Shown: positions 58,158 through 64,000 of the stretch, piece after piece
Numbering within the stretch: position 1 is the first letter of the stretch
How the letters are laid out: the number at the start of each line of letters is the position of its first letter
NCBI RefSeq assembly: GCF_013342985.1
Contig: NZ_CP054490.1
Coordinates: forward strand, 806,001 to 870,000
Direction: 5' to 3'
Source of the DNA: Candidatus Ruthia endofausta
GTDB taxonomy: Bacteria > Pseudomonadota > Gammaproteobacteria > PS1 > Pseudothioglobaceae
Length of the DNA: 64,000 nt
Notes under the pieces: generated by a model
The model's input: only the letters and a program-made list of their open reading frames with translations
What the model was told of the DNA's origin: nothing
Database searches by the model: none
Program-made: the position numbers and the translations under genes

Positions 58158-59476
58158 TAAGCCTCTCCTGCGATGGTCATCTGATTCACTAAAACAGAAC
58201 CAACTTTAATATTACTACGGTGGTCAATATCTGAACCAATGCGCTCAACGCCTAATAGTATTTCTTTAAGGTTGCCAGCAATTGTAATGCCTGACACTGG
58301 ATATTGAATTTTGCCATTATCCACCCAAAAGCCCAAAGCACCACGAGAATAATCACCTGTTATGTCATTTACACCTTGTCCCATCAACTCAGTTACTACT
58401 AGGCCTTGGTGCATGTCTTTAATCATCTCATCAAGACCACCTTCGAATCCGTGCTCAATCATCACATTATTTATCCCACCTGCATTTGCTGTGGTTTTAA
58501 GACCTAGTTGATTGGCTGAATATTGTCCCATAATATAACTTTGCACTTGGCCATCTTTGACAAAATATTGCCGTCTTTTTAACACGCCATCTTGGTCAAA
58601 GGGCTTAGCACCAATAGTTTTTTTAATCAATGGATTTTCTAATAAACTAATGCCACTAGGCATTACCTTTTGCTCAATACTGCCTAATAAAAATGTTGAT
58701 TTTTTATATTGACGAGCGCCACTTAATGCACTCATTAATTGTGCAAATAATCCACCAGACAAGCGTGGTGTGAAGATAACTGAACATTTTTGTGAGATCA
58801 GTGATCTTGCACCAAGTTTATTAATGGCCAACTTTGCCACTTTTTGACCGATAGCCTCTGGTAGTTCTAAATCATTACTATCTAATGCTGATGTATATTC
58901 ATAAGCCGTTTGCATATCTTTGCCTTGTTTGGCGATAATGGAGCAATGAAGCGAATGCTTAGCACCTTTTTGTACTGCCATCATGCCATGCGAGTTTACA
59001 TACAAACCCTTGCCTTGAAAACTTGATAGTTCGGCACCATCTGAGTTGTTAATATATTCTTGTTCTAATGCTTTTGCTTCACAACGCATGGCCAATTCAA
59101 TGCTATCACTTGGATCTAGATTCCATGGATAGTACAAATCTAAATCAGGTGGATTAAATGCCATTAATTCTTTTGGTGCTAAACCATTAAACTCATCATT
59201 TTGTGTATATTTAGCAATTAGACAAGCAGATTCAATAGTTTTGCTAATGCTCTGTCTGCTCAAATCAAGACTGGATGCGTGTCCTTTTTTATTGCCCATA
59301 TAAATATTAATATCAAAACTCTTGTCTAAGTGATATTCTAAAGTTTCAACTTTACCTAATCTGACAGCAGTAGAAATACCAGAGCTCGAACTTAACGAAA
59401 TTTCATAATCAGTAATATCATGCTTTTTTAATAAATCAATAGCAAGTTGCGCGGTGTTTTCTAATGAGGATGACAT
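58157..59476 (-). CDS. pmbA: PmbA (TldE), metalloprotease regulator subunit
   Basis: Partner of TldD in a heterodimeric zinc protease that processes modified peptides and degrades unfolded ones. PmbA lacks the zinc HExxH itself. VETLEYHLDKSFDINIYMG, CSVIFTPRLSGGLF, TANAGGINNVMIE and GDYSRGALGFWVDNGKIQYP are family segments. 439 residues, standard. tldD is not in the window. Coupled to the hydroxylase gene downstream. Confidence 0.94.
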   Translation of the reverse strand: MSSSLENTAQLAIDLLKKHDITDYEISLSSSSGISTAVRLGKVETLEYHLDKSFDINIYMGNKKGHASSLDLSRQSISKTIESACLIAKYTQNDEFNGLAPKELMAFNPPDLDLYYPWNLDPSDSIELAMRCEAKALEQEYINNSDGAELSSFQGKGLYVNSHGMMAVQKGAKHSLHCSIIAKQGKDMQTAYEYTSALDSNDLELPEAIGQKVAKLAINKLGARSLISQKCSVIFTPRLSGGLFAQLMSALSGARQYKKSTFLLGSIEQKVMPSGISLLENPLIKKTIGAKPFDQDGVLKRRQYFVKDGQVQSYIMGQYSANQLGLKTTANAGGINNVMIEHGFEGGLDEMIKDMHQGLVVTELMGQGVNDITGDYSRGALGFWVDNGKIQYPVSGITIAGNLKEILLGVERIGSDIDHRSNIKVGSVLVNQMTIAGEA

Positions 59477-59483
59477 GATAGAA

Positions 59484-60242
59484 TTATACTAAATAATCAA
59501 AATCTGTAGGCTTGAAAAAGCTTATAACACCATGCGAATGATTCATACGCATGGTGTCAAATATCATAGATTTAATCGGCATCCACAATGCCATAATACC
59601 CAATACAATAATCAATAAGCCAGATAAACGCCGAATCCAGGGTTTTTGAATTAAAAGACCCAATTGGGTAGATAGACTTGCCATTAACAACAGGCTTGGT
59701 AATGTCCCTAATCCAAATGCCAGCATAATTAAACCACCTTCAAGCATCGAGCCAGACAAAACAGCAAAACTAAGCGCACCATAAACCAATCCACAGGGAA
59801 TAGCACCCCATAATAAGCCAGTAAAAAATGCACTTCTAAGATTTCTGATTGGCAAAAACTGTTGAGTTAGTGGCTGTAATTTTGCCCAAAGTTTAGTGCC
59901 AAATTTTTCTAATATTTGGATGCTGGATGACCAATTTCCTATATACAGTCCTACCATAACCATCAACACACCTGAAAATATTCGCAAAACCTTATCAAAC
60001 ACATTCATTTGTAATGTTTGTACTAGTAAAGTGCCGATTAAGCCAAAAATAGTCCCCATCAGCATATAGCTTAAAATTCTACCAAGGTTATAATTCAAAT
60101 GAAAGAGTACTACTTTTTTTGGATTGGCTCTCACTTGGGGGTCAAGCCCAGCACTGAGCATACCTACCACACCACCACACATACCTAAGCAGTGCACACC
60201 ACCTAATAATCCCATTAAAAAAACACTAATAAAAATATCCAT
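59484..60242 (-). CDS. TauE/SafE-like membrane protein (cytochrome oxidase/copper type)
   Basis: 252-residue protein with six to seven membrane helices. It has the HCLGMCGG motif in the first helix and GLLWGAIPCGLVYGAL in the middle, the two Cys motifs that mark the DsbD-like/UreH-type group often encoded after ccoGHIS. Such proteins are thought to move metal ions or electrons across the membrane for cytochrome c oxidase maturation. No cco genes are present here, so the role is inferred from motifs only. It touches corC by one base. Confidence 0.8.
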   Translation of the reverse strand: MDIFISVFLMGLLGGVHCLGMCGGVVGMLSAGLDPQVRANPKKVVLFHLNYNLGRILSYMLMGTIFGLIGTLLVQTLQMNVFDKVLRIFSGVLMVMVGLYIGNWSSSIQILEKFGTKLWAKLQPLTQQFLPIRNLRSAFFTGLLWGAIPCGLVYGALSFAVLSGSMLEGGLIMLAFGLGTLPSLLLMASLSTQLGLLIQKPWIRRLSGLLIIVLGIMALWMPIKSMIFDTMRMNHSHGVISFFKPTDFDYLV

Positions 60243-61090
60243 TAAGTATTACCACTACCCAACGAGCGTTCTACTTCAAGCAAATGAATGCGCCTAGAGT
60301 CAGTTTTTAAAATTTTAAAATCAAAGCCTTGTAGTGATATTTCATCCATCTGCTCAGGCAAACGAGTAAAGCCCTTAATGACCAAGCCAGCTACTGTATC
60401 AATATTTTCGACTTGTAATTTCACCCTAAAGAACTCATCAAATTCTTCAATAGGGGTGTTGGCTTTGAGTAAGAATCTACCTTCACCAAAATCAATAATG
60501 TTATCTTCTTCTAAATCGTGCTCATCTTCAATCTCACCCACAATTTGTTCTAATACATCTTCAAGTGTTATCAAACCTGCAATTTCGCCATACTCATCCA
60601 TCACAATTGCCATGTGTGATTTTTTTTGTTGAAAATCTCTTAACAATGCACCAAGAGTTTTGCTTTCTGGCACAAGGATAGAATCTCGCAAATACTCTTT
60701 ATAATTAAACTCAGACTTTTGGTCGCCTGCTAAAAACTCAAGCAAATCCTTAGCTAAAATCACACCTTGAATTTTATTCTTATTGCTATTAATAATTGGA
60801 AACCTAGAGTGTGAAGATTTAATCATAATATCAAGCAATTCTTTAGTGCTTGCTTGATGCTCAATCATCACCATTTTTGATTTTGGCACCATTACATCGC
60901 GCACTTCTAGTTTTTCAAGCTGCATCGTACCTTCAATAATTGAGCGAGAATGGGAATCAATGACATGGTTTTCCTCCGCTTCTTTGAGTACTTGTAAAAG
61001 CTCATCACCTGAGCGTAGCGGCGTATGCAGGCAGCGTTTTTTAAGTCTTTGTAAAAAGGAGAATTTCGATAGGAGTTGTTTTTCGTTCAT
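60242..61090 (-). CDS. corC: CorC-type CBS-domain protein
   Basis: 282-residue cytosolic protein with two CBS domains (VRDVMVPKSKMVMIE and SHMAIVMDEYGEIAGLITLED) and a C-terminal CorC_HlyC domain (around NTPIEEFDEFF, DTVAGLVIKGF). E. coli CorC (YbeX) is linked to Co/Mg resistance and ribosome maturation and lies between ybeY and lnt; here neither neighbour is present. The N-terminal membrane DUF21 domain of larger relatives is absent, as in CorC. Confidence 0.92.
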   Translation of the reverse strand: MNEKQLLSKFSFLQRLKKRCLHTPLRSGDELLQVLKEAEENHVIDSHSRSIIEGTMQLEKLEVRDVMVPKSKMVMIEHQASTKELLDIMIKSSHSRFPIINSNKNKIQGVILAKDLLEFLAGDQKSEFNYKEYLRDSILVPESKTLGALLRDFQQKKSHMAIVMDEYGEIAGLITLEDVLEQIVGEIEDEHDLEEDNIIDFGEGRFLLKANTPIEEFDEFFRVKLQVENIDTVAGLVIKGFTRLPEQMDEISLQGFDFKILKTDSRRIHLLEVERSLGSGNT

Positions 61091-61119
61091 TAACGTTTAT
61101 GTAGATTTAAAACACTATT

Positions 61120-61425
61120 TTAACAAAGTTCAAGTTTCTTACCGCCACGCATCTTTTTACCTTGTGCAGCCCGCTCCTTGCGCACTGCTTTAGGGTCAGC
61201 AATCAGTGGACGATAAATCTCAACTCGGTCTTTGTCTCTAAGTATTGTATCAAGTTTGGCAATTTTACCAAAAATACCAGTTTTGTCTTTAATAAGATCA
61301 ACCTGCGGATAAATATCCAATATGCCAGATACCTCAATCGCTTGCTTTAAAGTCACCCCTTCGTTCACTTCTAGCTCAAGTAAAGTCTGCTTATCTCTTA
61401 AAGCGTAGGCAACCTCAATTTGCAT
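61120..61425 (-). CDS. rnfH: RnfH/RatB-family ubiquitin-like protein
   Basis: 101-residue beta-grasp protein of the UPF0125/RnfH family. [56 protein letters not shown] are typical. I start at the ATG at 61425, inside the last codons of hisA, giving [10 protein letters not shown]; the frame is open to 61515 but that part lies inside hisA. ratA and smpB, its usual neighbours, are absent. Function is unsettled. Confidence 0.88.
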   Translation of the reverse strand: MQIEVAYALRDKQTLLELEVNEGVTLKQAIEVSGILDIYPQVDLIKDKTGIFGKIAKLDTILRDKDRVEIYRPLIADPKAVRKERAAQGKKMRGGKKLELC

Positions 61426-62146
61426 CGCAAAATTGTTGTGCTTGTTTAAAATCAAGCGTGCCTTCATAAATCGCCCGTCCAGTAATCGCCCCCATAATGC
61501 CAAAGTGTGCCTCAACTAATAATCCAGAGATGTCTTCCATATTAGTAATTCCGCCCGAGGCAATAATGGGAATTGAGGTTTGCTTAGCAAGATTAACTGT
61601 GGCTTTGACATTCACTCCCTGCATCATGCCATCACACGCAATATCTGTATAAACAATAGAACTCACCCCGTCTTGTTCAAATTTTTTCGATAAATCCACC
61701 ACATTCAAATCCGTTTGCTGCGCCCAACCCTGTGTTGCCACCAAACCATCATTCGCATCCAAACCCACAATCACCTTGCCAGGGAATTCACGACACAACT
61801 CAGATACAAACTCAGGGTTTGTTACTGCCATCGTACCAATAATCAAATAACTAATGCCCACTTCGATATAAGTATTCGCAATCTGCATATTACGAATACC
61901 ACCTCCAATTTGCACTGGCAAATCAGGAAATGCTGATACGATTTCAGTCACACTAACCGCATTGACGGGTTTGCCTTCAAACGCACCATTAAGATCCACC
62001 AAGTGTAATCTGCGCGTACCTTGCTCTACCCACTGCGCCGCCATTTCAACAGGGTTATCAGAAAATACTGTCGTATCGGTCATCAAACCTTGTCTTAAAC
62101 GAACACATTGACCATCTTTTAAATCTATTGCTGGAATAACAACCAT
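61415..62146 (-). CDS. hisA: Phosphoribosylformimino-5-aminoimidazole carboxamide ribotide isomerase
   Basis: Amadori-type isomerisation of ProFAR to PRFAR, the substrate of HisF/HisH, in histidine synthesis. TIM barrel with the catalytic Asp in [15 protein letters not shown] at the start, [11 protein letters not shown], and the second catalytic Asp in [12 protein letters not shown] near residue 170, then IIASGGI. 243 residues. Separate from hisC, hisB and hisH, which lie at 32-37 kb. Confidence 0.96.
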   Translation of the reverse strand: MVVIPAIDLKDGQCVRLRQGLMTDTTVFSDNPVEMAAQWVEQGTRRLHLVDLNGAFEGKPVNAVSVTEIVSAFPDLPVQIGGGIRNMQIANTYIEVGISYLIIGTMAVTNPEFVSELCREFPGKVIVGLDANDGLVATQGWAQQTDLNVVDLSKKFEQDGVSSIVYTDIACDGMMQGVNVKATVNLAKQTSIPIIASGGITNMEDISGLLVEAHFGIMGAITGRAIYEGTLDFKQAQQFCDAN

Positions 62147-62729
62147 ATTTTCTCTTAATTATTGTGTCAACAATATCCAATCATTTCAAGCAAATATTGC
62201 TGATTAGAATTTTCACCACTTTTAAAATCTGACAAAAAATCCTAGTGTATAGGTGCAATTTATTAATCAAACCCTCTAAATAACCACTTATTTTTTCTTA
62301 TCTTTTTAGTTACGTATTATAGCTTTTAGATCCTTACTCACTCTATAAGTTTTACTGCTCAATATCATGATTTCTTTAGCCAAGTAATGCTTCTTTTAGC
62401 AATAGAAGAGTGCATTTAACGTTATGTTCAAGCAATAACCTTAAGAATATAAGTGAAGTTTTATAAAACATTTATAATTTTTAGACATTATCTCCTCCTT
62501 TATCCTTATTTATATCAAGATCAAAGGAAATACTATACCTAAGACTTAATCCAAATAGAAATTACGCTAAAACTAAAGCCTAAATCTATTAAATCCATAA
62601 ATAAAGAAATAAGCTCGGACATGAAAAAGCCATTACTAACGTATAAAAAATACGCTGTGGTTTACTTTCAAACATTTTATACCTCTTATACCTCTTATAC
62701 CTCGCTTAATTAGTAACTATTATGAGTAC
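62147..62729. other. Gene-free stretch
   Basis: 583 bases upstream of hisA and beyond the glyoxalase-family gene end. No frame or motif that I can support on either strand. AT-rich, with a short tandem repeat at 62677-62703. Possibly eroded genes, now unrecognisable. Confidence 0.5.
62677..62703. repeat. Three tandem copies of a 9-mer
   Basis: TTATACCTC is repeated three times without spacers (62677-62703). Slippage-type microsatellite. Confidence 0.75.
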
Positions 62730-63161
62730 TTACCATTCACCAATGATTGGCATGTTAACCCATGATTCTTGTATTTCCAATGCATCACCCTCTTGCAATA
62801 GTTCAATTGATATATTATCAGGTGAGCGCACAAAAGCCATATGCCCATTTTTAGGCGGAAAATTAATAACAACATCCGCATCCATCAATCGCTTACATGT
62901 CTCATATATATTTTTTACTCTAAATGCCAAGTGTCCGAAATTTCTCCCTCCGGTATATTCTTCTTTATTCCAATTGTGAGTAATTTCAATTAATGGTGGA
63001 TTTGCATGGTTGGCATCTTCATCTGCTGCCAAAAAAATAAGCGTGAACTCTTCTTGGGGATAATCTTTCCTGCTAACTTCAATCAAACCCAAAACATCGC
63101 AATAAAACTGCAAGGTTTTATCAAGATCAGTTACTCTAATCATAGTATGTAAGTACTTCAT
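62730..63161 (-). CDS. gloA: VOC-family protein, lactoylglutathione lyase-like
   Basis: 143-residue protein of the vicinal oxygen chelate superfamily with two beta-alpha-beta-beta-beta modules. LHTMIRVTDLDKTLQFYCDV at the start, LIEITHNWNKEEYTGG in the middle and GHLAFRVKNIYETC are as in glyoxalase I, which detoxifies methylglyoxal hemithioacetal. Metal ligands expected are His5, Glu in PPLIEITHNW, His in GHLAF and Glu in NISIELLQEG. AGGAAA precedes the ATG. The C-terminus is slightly extended. Confidence 0.8.
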   Translation of the reverse strand: MKYLHTMIRVTDLDKTLQFYCDVLGLIEVSRKDYPQEEFTLIFLAADEDANHANPPLIEITHNWNKEEYTGGRNFGHLAFRVKNIYETCKRLMDADVVINFPPKNGHMAFVRSPDNISIELLQEGDALEIQESWVNMPIIGEW

Positions 63162-63364
63162 ATTTATTTCCTATTGCTCACAAAATTGAATCTTCTCAAT
63201 TGATTTAAAACTAGTAGGGATTTTCCCCAAAACAATTTTTTAGCATTTTGGCATTTTTTACTTGTGCCAAGCAATCCAAAATACAATAACACCGTCAAAC
63301 ATTCATCCAAAATCTAAACATAAAAACATTTTATCACCTTTTTTAATTGATTAATGAAAGCTAA
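63162..63364. other. Junction between bacterial and phage-like sequence
   Basis: 203 bases between the glyoxalase-family gene and the microvirus Rep fragment. No VP5-like small gene, which normally follows rep in gokushoviruses, and no sequence resembling a dif site was seen. The composition is ordinary AT-rich, like the rest of the window. Confidence 0.4.
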
Positions 63365-64000
63365 TTAAACTATAGAACGAGTAAGAGAGGATATTTGAGA
63401 ACGCTTAACTTCTTCCTTAACAGCAAGACGCTCAGGAGTATTATCATCAGCAAGAGTATAAGCATTATCCTCACGAAGGATCTTAAGATTCATAAAATCC
63501 GCAGGCATATCATGCTCGTATTTACGATCATAATATGTAGGAGGACGCATTTTCTTACCACGAACAACAATAGAGTCAGCAGGATAAACATCAGATTTAA
63601 ATTTATCATACCATCCAGAACCAATACCAGGTTTTAAAGACATAGTACTATATTCAGGTAGAAGAGACCAAACTTCACCAGTAGCATCATCAACACAACG
63701 ATAATGGTCGTCCTTACGACGACCATTAATCTTTTTCATAACATAAGGAGTCACATAAGCAGTGGACTCAAAGGTGACAGACCCAACAGTAGTGAAACCC
63801 TTTCCCCAAAGGGTTTCAAGAATCTCAGAAATATAAAGAAAAGTACCATCTTTATTTTTTTAAAAAGGAACTCGATCTTCGAAATGATGATTAAAGAGAA
63901 TAGCATGATAGTGAGGGCGTTTATGTAAATCGCCATACTCACCACAATGATAGAAACAAATCTTTTTATGAGAATACTTCTTACGAAGAGGTTTCATAAA
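63365..64000 (-). pseudogene. Microvirus (gokushovirus-type) replication initiator Rep/VP4, partial
   Basis: The minus-strand frame is open to the window edge and reads FMKPLRKKYSHKKICFYHCG, then GEYGDLHKRPHYHAILFNHH (HUH-like motif HYH), a TAA at 63862-63860, then KDGTFLYISEILETLWGKGF and TAYVTPYVMKK with the paired tyrosines (63757-63755 and 63745-63743) expected of the nicking site, then LKPGIGSGWYDKFKSDVYP and GKKMRPPTYYDRKYE, all hallmarks of gokushovirus VP4, ending at 63365. The stop does not change the frame. Third codon positions are strongly T-rich, as in ssDNA phages and unlike neighbours. About 100 N-terminal residues lie beyond the window. GTG at 63754 could restart the C-terminal part. 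Confidence 0.9.

Noticed and set aside
62677-62703. Short tandem repeat considered as a CRISPR remnant
   Set aside because: The 9-base units have no spacers and no dyad; a slippage repeat.
63751-63945. Hydrophobic 64-codon frame at the right edge as a membrane protein
   Set aside because: It is a shifted reading of the Rep gene, whose own frame shows the family motifs.

Overview
The window looks like the chromosome of an AT-rich, genome-reducing gammaproteobacterium. Most protein sequences read closest, from memory and without a search, to the SUP05/Thioglobaceae sulfur-oxidisers and the related thiotrophic mollusc symbionts. The basis is gammaproteobacterial gene pairings (divergent folB/plsY, 6S RNA upstream of the 5-formyl-THF cyclo-ligase gene, yibN-grxC-gpsA, ppiB-lpxH, lptG-clpS), small intergenic spaces, and many recognisable but broken genes lying between intact housekeeping genes. 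The assignment to a symbiont is an inference.

Layout. 1-5.2 kb: lptG-clpS(-clpA), guaA-tadA and fabD-fabG. 5.2-11.3 kb: rplU-rpmA, a ppiB-lpxH fusion, an RNase II-type exonuclease, gcvT-gcvH and yciB. 11.4-18.3 kb: tRNA-Leu, ridA, recG, ubiC, cmoA, trpG/pabA, a rhodanese, grxC, gpsA and a histidine phosphatase. 18.3-25 kb: a bax-like pseudogene, rplM-rpsI, an eptA-like transferase, tatD, tcdA and deaD. 25-29.6 kb is mostly decayed: a SulP anion transporter, an intact csp gene, remnants of a large fibronectin-III surface protein, an unknown gene and an XRE regulator. 29.6-42 kb: sbcB, nth, hisH, hisB, asd, a Nif3-like gene, hisC, thiD, dsbA, folK, folB, plsY, ppk2, and a decayed yadGH-type ABC exporter. 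42-54.8 kb: aceF-lpdA, a PCMT-like methyltransferase, an RND/MMPL exporter, nadB-def, purH, dbpA, 6S RNA and the 5-formyl-THF cyclo-ligase. 54.8-57 kb is decayed: an FtsK/HerA-type ATPase, a TPR/Sel1-like protein and a small secreted protein. 57-62 kb: a ubiquinone hydroxylase, pmbA, a TauE-like membrane protein, corC, rnfH and hisA. 62.7-64 kb: a glyoxalase-family gene, then part of a replication initiator of a gokushovirus-type microvirus (ssDNA phage), running off the window end.

Intact genes serve nucleotide, histidine, NAD, folate, ubiquinone, lipid and lipopolysaccharide synthesis, pyruvate oxidation, glycine cleavage, translation and DNA repair. The decayed genes are mainly transport, surface, regulatory and mobile/defence-like functions, the pattern expected of ongoing reduction.

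The most unusual observations are the microvirus Rep fragment at the right edge (63365-64000), which keeps its HUH and double-tyrosine catalytic motifs but has one in-frame stop; the in-frame PpiB-LpxH fusion; and a small membrane-protein frame that reads in-frame into hisB. No CRISPR array, rRNA gene or intact insertion sequence was seen.
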